Shown here one piece after another: positions 11,101-20,881 of a stretch of 64,000 nucleotides of DNA (positions are counted from its first letter, which is position 1; each line of letters starts with the position of its first letter). The stretch is from Tetragonia tetragonoides (taxonomy: Eukaryota > Streptophyta > Magnoliopsida > Caryophyllales > Aizoaceae): NCBI GenBank assembly GCA_038025085.1, contig CM076153.1:22047001-22111000 (forward strand). Reading direction: 5' to 3'. The translations under genes and the position numbers were made by a program. A model generated the notes under the pieces. It was not told where the DNA came from, ran no database searches, and worked only from the letters and a program-made list of their open reading frames with translations.

Positions 11101-14100
11101 CCCCCCCCCCTTGTTCCCCTATCCTTTACAAAGCCTAAATTCACTGGGATCAAGAATTGAGACCACACAAACCCAGTTCTTTCAAAAAAAATTAAACAAC
11201 ATTCTGCACAACAAACTTCCCGTTAACAAAGCAGTTGCTATTAGCTTAGCCACCATCCTTGCATATCAAATAAAAAATAGCTGACATCACTTCATTGGGC
11301 CTTGGTACATGACATCATTGCAATCGTCCAAACAAAAGCTTTTACATTGTGAAGAGCTTTTAATTTCCAAATAAAAGTTAAACATAGGTATTTGCACGAG
11401 GACCAGAAAGTAGGGAGTCAAATAGCAGGATCAGAAGAGAATCCTTGGGAAGGTCTCAATTTCCTCAATATTTTGACAGGACAAAAAGAAACTTCAAGAT
11501 AATCGAGATCCAACAACAGACATACCTCCTAATTCTCAAACCTGAGGATTTCATCTTAATAGGAAATTTAAGATACTGAATTTCTATCACGAGGCATAAA
11601 AGTTCAGGTTCGAGCATCAACATTCAAGAAGGTAACAAAGATACAATCCCACCTAATTAACCTTTTGCAAAAGCAAAAAAAGAAAAAAGGAAAAGGAAAA
11701 AAAAACAAACATTGTAGACAGTATGCAACACATAACAGAAACATGACATGGATTCCCGGAAAAACCAGCCTGGCGGAAATTGGAATGATAAGGATGCAAA
11801 CCGGTTCTTAGTCTACATTATTCAACGGAATCCTCTACCCATAAAAGTAGCCATTGTCTACTTCCTTTCAATTCCCTCTTTATGGTTGTTAGAAATAGAG
11901 TTCTATGTTGTTTAATGTTTTTGGAGGACACCCGCAATAGTATGTTCTTTGATCTATTTATAACTAATTCGGCTTCAGACAAGTCATGTAGTAATGAAAT
12001 TAAGACATAGAACTAAATGAAAACCCCCAAACCTGAAAATAGGTGGTTTTCTCCAAACAGGAACAATTCAGAGTCAAACTAAACCTAGCCCAGAATAATC
12101 TTCTCCCAGAATCCATTGTCGTCATTTCTAAACCAGACTGAAATAGAAATTAACAATAGTAACAATAAAAGGAAACACGGAAGATTCTTACTTCAGTTTG
12201 GCCTTGTAATTGTCAACAATTTCATCCTTCTCCTCCTTTGAGAAATACCAAATTACACTTGGAATGACGAAATATGAAAGCTTGCGACATATGGGACAGG
12301 CCCTCAGTGTGGAATTAACATCCATTCCAGAAGTTGGTGTACTGCTACGCCAATTCCTGATGCATTTAATACAGAATGCATGGTCACATTCTGACAGCAA
12401 ACCAAACTTCCGTTCAGTTGCATCTGGTTTTGAGAGCACACGTTCTAAGCACACAGTGCACTCTATGTCTTGACTGCGTTTCAGTGCCTCAAGGTTCTTT
12501 TGCATTTTCTCACATGCTTTAGAATGGTCCTCCCTTTCTTTGGGCCTAAAAGGATGCAAGCAATGTTTTCCACAAGTGGGGCACAGGTCCCCGTGAACAT
12601 GAGGACAATTTTCCCCCCTGGGACAGTTTCCAGCAGCAGCAAATGAACAAATAACTTGATCAGCCGGTCTATCACTCCTAGGCTGCCCATCAAAGTCATC
12701 TCCCAAAGTATCAGGATTGCTAGACTCATGACTCCAAGCTGCTATGCTTGAAGGAAGGAATTGTTTGTTTGAAGGTGAAAGCTCAGATTTAATACTAGTG
12801 ATTGGAGCCATCCCACTTAATTTAACTCCAGAGGGCACAATTGGAGGAGCACCTGAGACTCTTGGCTCAAGGCAACCTGTTGATGAGGATGATCCAGATG
12901 ACTGCGTCCTAGTAACTTTAACATGATCATATCTGCATCTACTTCCGTAAGCACACGCTCCTCTCTGATAAAAGGTGCATATCTGTATAGCAAGGTAGTG
13001 TAAAATGATTAGTGATAAGAAACAAAAGGAAATACAATGGTAACTAATGACGTAATTGACGAAAAACGAGAAAACCCAGAACTAGGATAAATTACATTAT
13101 TGGCAGGGGCATTCCAGTCATGTGCATACTCACAGTGCTCCCCTTTGAGACATGCTCCATGTGCGAAGAATTTGCACATAACCCTGAATGAAACAAATAA
13201 GATAACCCAAATTGGTTGAGTATATGTTCACACATAGTAACAATGCAGCAGGTCATTAGTATAATCCTCAGCCAGTTTCAATTTGTAGATAACATGAAAT
13301 AAATATATATAGTTGTAACAGGATAATATAAAATAGAAACTCAAATGCTTCAGCTCATATTGACATGATAATAGGAAACGAGAAATGAGTGACCCAAATC
13401 TAAATATCAATAGAAGCAAGAAAGATGGCAGCAAGATAGCTCAAATTCACATGCCCTCTATTCAAAAGCAGTAAACCGAGGTTGTTGACGAACAAGGTTA
13501 TTTCTTTCACACACTAAACATGGAGCATATTCATCCGAATCCGATGACAAAGTTAAATAGAACCTTAATACTATAACCGTCAAGAGAATTCATTTCAAGA
13601 AAAGAAAACCAATGATTTGAATACAGAGGGAAAACTAAAGCAACAATAGAACATTCAGTAATATCAAAAACAAAGGCAAACCCAAGAATCCTTATCATTC
13701 AAGATTTGGGTCATCCATTTCTTTTTACTTCATGACAAACAACCCCCACAATAAGCAAAACAAATGGCAACCATGTTTAACTTTGAACCCGATAAAGATT
13801 TAGAATTCCTGAACTAATTCAAGCTCGTGAAAGAGCTAACGAATAATCATTCAACGGAAATTGAAAGAAAACAAGAAAATTAGAACAGAAATGCTAAATC
13901 AAACTATAGATGCATATACATTCCACAACAAAAGTTAGATTAAACCCTAATACTATAACCTAAAGGAGCATCATTTGAAGACAAGAAAATAAATAATGAT
14001 TCCATATCAGTGGAAAAGTTAAAAACAACAGCAAAAGAACATCCACTAGTATCAAAAACAAAGAAAAATCCAAGAACCCTTATTAGTCAAGTAACAATTC

Positions 14101-14498
14101 TAACCCATTTCTTTAAATTCATGACAAACAACAAAAAATGAGAAAAACAAATGGCAACCATGTTTAAGTCCTACAAATATTGCAAATTAACTGAAATACT
14201 TCAAGCTCGTCAAACTTCAACTCTTTATTAAACCAATAGCGGGCACTTGACAATGGTAATCCAATTCAAAGTTATACAATCATCAAATTCATAAAGCTAA
14301 CAAATGAGCACCGTAAATGCTGGTTCAATTCTAATTTAAACAAACCCAAAAAATAAAATGAGCAGAAATGTCGTATAATTAAATATTGGGAAAGGGGTGC
14401 TCAAGAAACAAGAAAATTAAGGAAAAACAAAAGCAATTAAGCGGTGAATTAAATGACTGAAATAATCAGAGAATCTGAGTAGCATACCGATTGGACAT
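8173..14498 (-). CDS. MKRN: Makorin RING-type E3 ubiquitin ligase, canonical isoform
   Basis: Six exons can be joined with GT-AG introns and consistent phase: 14498-14488 (MSNR start), 13183-13096, 12982-12192, 10783-10714, 8393-8305 and 8209-8173, giving 361 aa. Domains in order: CCCH finger (C7, C15, C21, H25), second CCCH (C35, C43, C49, H53), third CCCH from C145, the makorin Cys-His linker (CPTCGKHC), a C3HC4 RING finger (about 208-265, CTVC to CPIC), and a last CCCH (C301, C311, C317, H321). The C-terminus ([17 protein letters not shown], then LSDFL) matches the ending expected for plant makorins. Makorins transfer ubiquitin and bind RNA through the CCCH fingers. The large exon can also be read to a stop at 12188, but a GTAAGA donor at 12191 and the in-phase next exon make splicing the better model. 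The fourth intron contains an alternative terminal exon, listed separately. Confidence 0.9.
8830..9020 (+). repeat. Two-copy tandem repeat in a makorin intron
   Basis: The block starting AGTGCAACAAAGAAGCG and ending GTCACTTGCATAGATGTA occurs at about 8836-8908 and again at about 8940-9010, with few differences (period about 103 bp). It lies between the two candidate terminal exons of makorin. Confidence 0.7.
9256..9981 (-). CDS. Alternative terminal exon of makorin encoding an acidic tail
   Basis: This exon has an acceptor (TTCCAG) just before 9981 and continues from exon 4 of makorin in phase 0. Its first codon is His ([12 protein letters not shown]), so it would complete the last CCCH finger just as the canonical exon does (HAYRDGR). 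The isoform would be 561 aa. After a Gly-rich patch comes a nearly pure Asp/Glu/Asn run encoded by an (ATC)n tract (about 9774-9890). The module PSNSKRx[21 protein letters not shown] follows twice with a 240-bp period, then a 72-bp partial repeat, and the ORF ends in a TGA inside that partial copy. All periods are multiples of three. It might be a used alternative 3' exon or an older terminal exon that is no longer used. The sequence cannot tell which. Confidence 0.55.
   Translation of the reverse strand, partial: HTVKEGSLLWKRTLNPGMYSDPHMGGGGYGGSYDDDDDDNDEDDYDNDNEDDDDDDDDDDDNDGGDDDDDVPSNSKRMDAVHLLFEYLYRPPKDVRKEGKVDEEIDYLQKLDELEKRYSGDYDEEDFLTPWKRSFMYSQLPYDMGDIGDAVPSNSKRVDAVHALFEYLYRPPKEEVNVDEEIDEIDFLLKLDELEKRYSGDYDEEDFLTPWERSFMYSQLRYDMSDDEEDFLTPWERSFMY
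9774..9890. repeat. (ATC)n microsatellite inside the acidic exon
   Basis: Imperfect ATC/ATT triplets run for about 115 bp. Read on the minus strand they encode the poly-Asp stretch of the alternative makorin tail. Confidence 0.85.
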
Positions 14499-14733
14499 GG
14501 TGACGCCAATGAGAGAGACAAGGATACGCTCAGCGTTAAACTGTTCTAGGTTTAGGTTTCCTTGTTTCGATTTTCCCGACTATCTTTCCTTTTTGTTCTT
14601 TTTTCGATTTTGGGGGGGGGGGGGGGGTCTTCTTTTATGTTTGACCATTTTGGCGGTCGTTCTGTTTTAGCAAAACCGAGTTTCCATACCCTTTTTTTTT
14701 TAAGAAAAATCTCAAAAAGGGCATCTTAGAGTT

Positions 14734-15028
14734 TTTTTTTCTTTCTCGCTAAAAAGAGGTTGCAAGTGAATGGCGACCGAGGCACCTCTGCTATATCATG
14801 TTCGGACTCTCGTGTTCAATAGCGAACATATCAGACTAGCTGAACAACCAGTGCAAGCACTGACCCCATTAATGTAGCACCAACAAGGGGCTAGTATAGT
14901 TCCTAGAAGCCAGCAAACACAAGGCATGGGGAGAATGGAGATTCGAACCCATAACCTTGCATTACCAAACCACTTAGAAGTAAGCTTGGAACCACTAGAC
15001 CACCACCCTTGTTGGTAAAAAACAACTG
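14734..15028 (-). mobile_element. tRNA-derived SINE, full length
   Basis: A minus-strand SINE flanked by 15-bp target duplications (GGGCATCTTAGAGTT at 14719-14733 and GGGTATCTCAGAGTT at 15029-15043). Pol III boxes are visible: A-box-like TGGTCTAGTGGT (15002-14991) and B-box GGTTCGAATCTC (14949-14938). The element ends in an A-rich tail on the minus strand (14743-14734). Its 3' half (GTGAATGGCGACCGAGGCAC on the plus strand) recurs at 60018. Confidence 0.85.
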
Positions 15029-15043
15029 GGTATCTCAGAGTTG

Positions 15044-15549
15044 AAGATACATGTTGTTTCCAAACTATCTCATTAACCGTCTTTTAATAAATGAGATTAA
15101 AATTTTCATGTAAATTATCCCGTGTTGTTGATTATGTGCTTATTTGTTAGTTCTTATTGATCATTTTGCTTGTAAATGTATGCCGTAACAGTGAAAACAA
15201 AATCCCCAAAAAAATTTGGACAAAAATAATTATTTCAGTTTAATTAAAGGGCTAACTAATAGGCACGTGACCAATAAGAACTACCTAATAGGCATGTAAT
15301 CAACAACACATGATAATTTGCACGAAAAACTTAACCTCGTTTGTCAAAAAGAATGAAAATGAGACAGTTTAGAAATCAAATGTACCTTAATTGATTTTAG
15401 TGAAAACACAGGTACTCTTTTTGCAATTAGCTCAAATCTTAGGTGCCAGTTTGAAAATTTTCCTTTTTTTTATTTCAAACACGCGAGTCTCAAATTCTCA
15501 ATACTTGAGGGCTAAGGTTTCCTAGTAGTATAGTTTTTGCATCTCCAAT
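15044..15549. other. Intergenic DNA left of the gypsy element
   Basis: AT-rich, no ORF of note. It ends in the 5-bp target duplication of the retrotransposon. Confidence 0.5.
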
Positions 15550-15554
15550 ACTAC

Positions 15555-16393
15555 TGTAATACCCCGTAATTTTTATTCATTTTAGAATAATAATTACTTA
15601 AAAAGAAAACGCAATTTCATATTTAAAATAATTAATTGGGCTCATGAATGTTTAAAGTACCTAATTAATATCTGGGTTTTGATTTTGGACCTAATTAAAT
15701 TATAATTGGGCCAAATAAATAAAAAGGGATTTATGGGCCATAATTTCGCCAGAAATTATGAACAAATTGATTGGGCCAATATATATTTTCGGCCATATGG
15801 CCGAAAATATGGCACCCAATTTCGGTTTTTATTTTTCAAAAATCTAGTTTCCTAAAATTTTGGTAAGTGGAGGAAAGTTAGGAGAGTTTTTAGGAAAGAA
15901 AAAGTTTAGTAAAGAAGGAGTAGATTTGGGGGTTCCTAAATATACTCAACTTCCTCACATAACTGATTCTTTACCAAACAAAAAAAAAAAAAAAGAACTC
16001 ACGTTCTCTCTCTCTTCCCTACACATGGCCGAACTCCAAGAGTAAAAAGAAGGAGAAGTTCATCACTTTTCACAATCCATCTTGCTCAATTTTAATTCCT
16101 TGAATTTTCAAGTAAGTATGCTAAATTGATTTCCTTTGATTATTAAAAGCTTTTGATTCAATTCAAGTATGTTTTCATGAACCCTAGTTTTTGTATGATA
16201 AACCCTAATTTAGTTTTATCTAGGGTTTGTTAGATTCTTTTTAATTTTGTATGATAGAATCATGATTAGGGTTTGATTTGTGATTTTTATTGAATTGAAT
16301 CAAGTTTGAATGAAAAGGTTGGATCTTTGTAATTTAATTAAATCTGGATATAATGGTAGATTTAATTAGATTAGGGTTTTGATAATTGAATTA

Positions 16394-16428
<35 letters not shown>

Positions 16429-18404
16429 CACGACCGTGCCCAAAGGCACGACCGCGACTGCCGCGGGCTGCACGGGCCGCCGGCGGGTCAACCACCAGCG
16501 GGTCTGCTGGTGGTGGGGCCGCCGGTGGTGGTGATGTTGGTGTTGGTTTGGTGTTGACTTGCTTTGACTAGTTGACTTGTTTAGGGTTTTGGAAAGTTTC
16601 CTATTTTGTTTATGCAAATTCGTTTTTGGAAACTTTGAGCATGCATGAGTAACTGAAAATTCCAGCAACTTAATTAATTAAATTAAGGGTACTAAATCAC
16701 CTTTAAAGTTCAATAAAGTGGTTTAGAAGTCAAGGTATTGACTATTGTTACATTGTGGATTTGTTAGGACCCGTTAACCGCGCTTGAACGTAAGGAGCTT
16801 ACATTAGTTGATTGTCGTAATTGCCTATTTGAAAGGTAATTCATGTCTCTATGAATTATGTAACCTCTTTGTCATAATTCATATTGGTTGGATTTTGTAT
16901 TCATTGTCTAGTATTGAATTAGGAGTGTGAATTCATATTTGGACTTGTGAATATTTGAAAAGGAATAATTTGATGTTTACTTCCTTGTGATAATTCGTAT
17001 TGAATTATATGTTAGAGAATGCATGTATAATGTTGAAAATTCACTTATGTAGCAATGTCTACTTGATTAATATTCATGTGAGGAGATGCATGTTTATTTG
17101 GTGGTTATTGAACGAAAATTATGTTAATAATTGTTCAATTGGATATAGCTCGAAATTGATATTTTTGTACCATGTTAGTAAGCATGTGTATTCATGTTAG
17201 AAGCATGTTACTTCAATAAGTTGATATGAACTTTGACTATTGATTAGGTGGTTTTGGATTAAGGCCTGGATGCCCTTTCATGTAAAATGCCATCGGAAAT
17301 TTGTAACTATATTATGTTACTTGAGAAATGCCAAGATTATGTGATTTACTTGACTATGTGATCACCTTTGAATAAATGAATTGAGAGTTAAGATTTCTTT
17401 GGTAATGGATCCACCAAAGGGAGCGAATGGGAATTGTCAATTATGCGTTGAGTGGGTTTATATTCTGCGGGGTATGACTCCAACTTATTTGATTAAAGCT
17501 TGTATCCATACAGTAAGCAATTGGGCAAGTGAAGTTTTGTTATGAAACTGTTCTTCTTGAAAACCTAAGGGTTGAGAGAGGGTATGCATACTTAGGAACA
17601 TCTAGAAGTACTTCGGGAGTCATCCATACTCCGGGATGGTTGATCCCTCTTTTGCCACTGTGCATGGGACTAAGATCCTATTGAGCCTTCTGCGGTTGGT
17701 CTCGACATTCTTACGATTCTCTTCTCTCTAATGAACTTGGCTAATGGAAAATAATAAATTATGAGATTTATTATTTGGTGATTATTGTGTTTTATTTTTA
17801 AAGCATGTTGTCTTTATTCTTGAAGCATGATTAGTTTATTTGATTAAGCATGTGGACTTAATTTTGAAGATTGAAATGGATTATGTGGTTATGAATTACT
17901 CAGCATCGCTGATGAGTTATTTTTCTTTTTACTTGTGTTTGTTGTCCATTACTCTTCAATGGTGGGCCTATGATGAACTCATATGGAATTTGTCTATATG
18001 GGGGAGTAGATTAACAGGAATATAGCTCCAGGAGTAGAGCTAGAGAGGAGGCATATCAAGAAGATTGTATATCTTCTAAAAACATTTATTTCATTGTTTA
18101 GTTTGGAATTTTGGTATTATTGGGATTTTTATTATTGTAATGAGATTAATTCTCTTGCATGGGAATTAATAAGTTTAATACTTTTATTTCATTTGGATTA
18201 TCTGTTTAAGTTAGTTGAAAGATTGTTAATATTTAATTATCTAGTATGTTGGATTGAGGTTTCTAGCACTTGTTTTTTTCTTTCTAGCCTTGTATTTGAT
18301 TTGAACATTAAATACGGCGGTAATGCTTCGGATTTCCAGAGTTTTTCCACTGCAACTCGTGTTTTTAAATGGTTTTAAATTGGACGAAAATTCGGGGTGT
18401 TACA
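15555..18404 (+). repeat. 5' LTR of the gypsy element
   Basis: 2850 bp. It contains a perfect 28-bp palindrome at 15783-15810 (arms ATATTTTCGGCCAT and its complement), an (AG)n run near 16402-16428, and a short GC-rich island (about 16430-16510) unlike the AT-rich remainder. ORFs reported inside it (for example 16366-16668 minus, 18094-18378 plus) repeat in the 3' LTR and have no known domain. Confidence 0.95.
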
Positions 18405-18407
18405 AGT

Positions 18408-18420
18408 TGGTATCAGAGCC
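18408..18420 (+). promoter_or_regulatory. Primer-binding site, initiator tRNA-Met type
   Basis: TGGTATCAGAGCC, three bases after the 5' LTR. This is the usual primer site of plant gypsy and copia elements using initiator tRNA-Met. Confidence 0.95.
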
Positions 18421-18642
18421 TAAGTTAGAAGCCTTTGTTAGGATTTTTGACCTAAGAGTATGAATGACTTATTAGGAAAAGTATGTCATTGTTGTGTGCT
18501 CATAGTCAAAAATTTGAATAGACTTAAGTTATGTGAATAAAAGCTTTATAAAGCCGAAATGAGTTGATTGGTTGTTTTTACTTGTTTTGGTATTATATGA
18601 AGTACTCGAGTGAAGTACTAACGTGTTGTTTTCCGTTCGCAG

Positions 18643-19194
18643 ATGAGTCGTTCGCCCAGGGATCTGCGAACTCTGCAATGGAAGGGGGACAAGAGTCTGC
18701 AAGACTTCGAGTCCGAGGCGCGTATGACCTTCAAGGAGTATAACGACTACCATGGGGATAAGTCTAACTTGAGGTCACAACGCATGAAGGCGTATGTTAT
18801 GTACAAGGCTTTTGGACATAACCAGATTTGGGAGGCTTTTAGAGACAAGATACATGATGAGTGGGAGCAATCCTACGACGGGGGAAAACCGTTCAAGGAG
18901 AGCTTCGACTCTATCTTTAGTCGCGCTATGCTTTGGCTGAAGAACTACTTCGCAAAGTACCCTGGCATCATTGACAAGATTGACGAGATGAAGGAGCTCG
19001 CGTTGGTCAAGCTCCACCGTAAGTTCAAATTTTCACCAAGTCCTGCGAAGGAGGATAAGGAGGAATTGGTCGATGAGGCCAAGGAGCTCGAAAAGGATTT
19101 GTTCAACGAGATGGACCAGAGCCTCGATGAAATCTACCAAGAGGCGCTCCAAAAGAAAGGCACAAACAAGCGCACGACCACGAAGAAAGCGTAG
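18643..19194 (+). CDS. Extra ORF upstream of gag in the gypsy element
   Basis: An uninterrupted 183-aa frame lies between the primer site and gag. The protein starts MSRSPRDLRTLQWKGDK and is rich in charged and aromatic residues. It has a helical-looking middle with W and F spaced regularly and a Lys-rich end (KRTTTKKA). It shows no zinc knuckle, protease, RT or chromodomain signature and I do not recognise it. It stays open while gag and pol around it are full of stops, so it may be younger or under different constraint. A second short, partly coiled-coil frame (19369-19575, KEQSQLKLELAST) follows it. It might be a captured host segment or one of the additional ORFs known from some plant LTR elements. 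Confidence 0.6.
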   Translation: MSRSPRDLRTLQWKGDKSLQDFESEARMTFKEYNDYHGDKSNLRSQRMKAYVMYKAFGHNQIWEAFRDKIHDEWEQSYDGGKPFKESFDSIFSRAMLWLKNYFAKYPGIIDKIDEMKELALVKLHRKFKFSPSPAKEDKEELVDEAKELEKDLFNEMDQSLDEIYQEALQKKGTNKRTTTKKA

Positions 19195-19696
19195 TTCTTA
19201 GTTTTATTTAGTTTTGATGAAGTAAACTATATGAGACTTTATTTGGGCCTGTGAGCCAATTGCTTTGACATTATTTTAGAATGTTATTGTTTTACTTTAC
19301 TTCATGTTTTTGAGGCTTGGTGTGACAAGTCCTCATTTTTGGAGAACAAATACATGATTATTTGATATATGAGGTTGATTTTGCAAGGAATGTGTTATTT
19401 ACTTGCTATTTGGAGCATGAGTATGGTAAAAGCGCCTATGAAAAGGCATGGATGTTTCGTTCGATTGTTATTTGTTTATTATGAGAAAGAACAAAGTCAA
19501 TTGAAACTTGAACTTGCTAGTACGCAAGAGTGTGATAAGGCCATGCTTGAACGCAATAAGAGCCTAGAGCTCTAGTTGGCTATTGAACATATATATGAGT
19601 CAAGTGTATATGTTAATTGTGATTATCGCACCTGAGTGTGATATGGGTAGCTAATACCCTTTTCTTTGATTTTTTGTTGATCATTTAGGTCTCTAG

Positions 19697-20870
19697 ATGC
19701 CACCTAGACGAAACAGACAGAGAATCGAAGCTTCAAACAGTTCAATGGGGGATAATAATAATGACGACAACGGAGGTGTCGGAAATGGGGAACAAATGGC
19801 ACAAGCCTTACTGGCGCAAGCCTTACTGGCGCTACTTGCTCAATCGCAGCAAGCTCTGGCGCAGTCCAATGCATTCATCGCGCAGATGATGCAAAGAGAG
19901 GACACAAGGGTTACTAGGGGTGACGACTTCGCCGCCGTATCCAAGAAGATCAAAGGGCATAACCCGCCTATCTTCGAGGGACACGAGGACCCTGTATTTC
20001 TTGATGACTGGACGCGAGACCTCGAGAAGATCTTCGCGATAACGGGATGCCCAGAGGAACTCAAGGTGGATAGTGTTATCTATCTGTTCTGAAAGAAGGA
20101 CGATCGATGGTGGACAACCAACGGTACCGCAATTAGAGCTCGACCAGGTTTTAATTGGGAGATGTTCAAAACGGCTCTTCGAGAGGAATTCTACCCAGAA
20201 TATCTCCAAGACCAGAAATATAACGAGTTCTTGAACCTTATCCAGGGAAGGATGACCGTTCAAGAATATATGGAAAAGTTTGACGACCTTGCTCGTTTTG
20301 CTAGAGAGTTAGTATCTACAGAAGAGCAAAGGGCCCGTAGATTTCGAAATGGGTTGTACTGGACCATTCGCGAATCTTTTGGAGGTTTTAAGTGTCAAAC
20401 TGTGCAAGAGGCTTACAATCGCGCTACGAATCAAGCTGCGCTTTATAAGCAACGAGAGGAGGTGACTGGGAAGAAGAGAAAGTTTGAGGACCCTCCGGGT
20501 AGTGGTAGGGAGAAGAAGAAAAAGTTCCGGGGAGGGAACAACCACAACAACAACAACCACAACAAGGGGAATAACCACAATGAGGGTGGGAATTTCAAGA
20601 ACGGAAATGGCAAGAATGGCAATGGAAATGGCATAAAGGTAATGGAGGTCGGAAGGGTAAACCCTACATTTGTAGGAGGTGCAATAAGAATCACCCAGGA
20701 CTTGATTGTGCTGGAAATAAGGTGAGGTGCTACACTTGTCAAGAGTTGGGGCATCGTTCTTTTGATTGTCCTCAGAAGGGCAAGACCGTGAACAAAGGTG
20801 GGGGCAACAACAATGTTCAAGCTCCTGCAGCTCAGGGTCAGAATGGGAACAACCAGGGTGGTAATCGACA
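19697..20870 (+). pseudogene. gag of the gypsy element, with a stop and a frameshift
   Basis: The frame starts MPPRRNRQRIEAS and continues with a Gln/Ala-rich segment and a retrotransposon gag core (DDRWW motif, then FYPEYLQDQKYNEF and YMEKFDDLARFA). It is broken by a TGA at 20090-20092. A frameshift near 20630 follows an Asn/Gly-rich linker. In the new frame two zinc knuckles are visible at about 20680-20775: CRRCNKNHPGLDC (spacing 2-3-4) and CYTCQELGHRSFDC (standard CCHC 2-4-4). Gag would form the virus-like particle and package RNA. The reading ends at a deletion junction near 20870. Confidence 0.85.
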
Positions 20871-20881
20871 GAATGGGCTGA

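Noticed and set aside
12188..12191. Makorin ending at the stop just after the large exon
   Set aside because: A GTAAGA donor overlaps the stop, and the next exon continues in phase with the conserved last CCCH finger.
7915..14627. Long G and C homopolymers at 7915, 11097 and 14612 as functional G-quadruplex sites
   Set aside because: Simple mononucleotide runs with no supporting context; they are also prone to sequencing error.
16366..18378. ORFs inside the gypsy 5' LTR (and their copies in the 3' LTR)
   Set aside because: Present in both LTRs, no domain, and partly built on the GA repeat and GC island.
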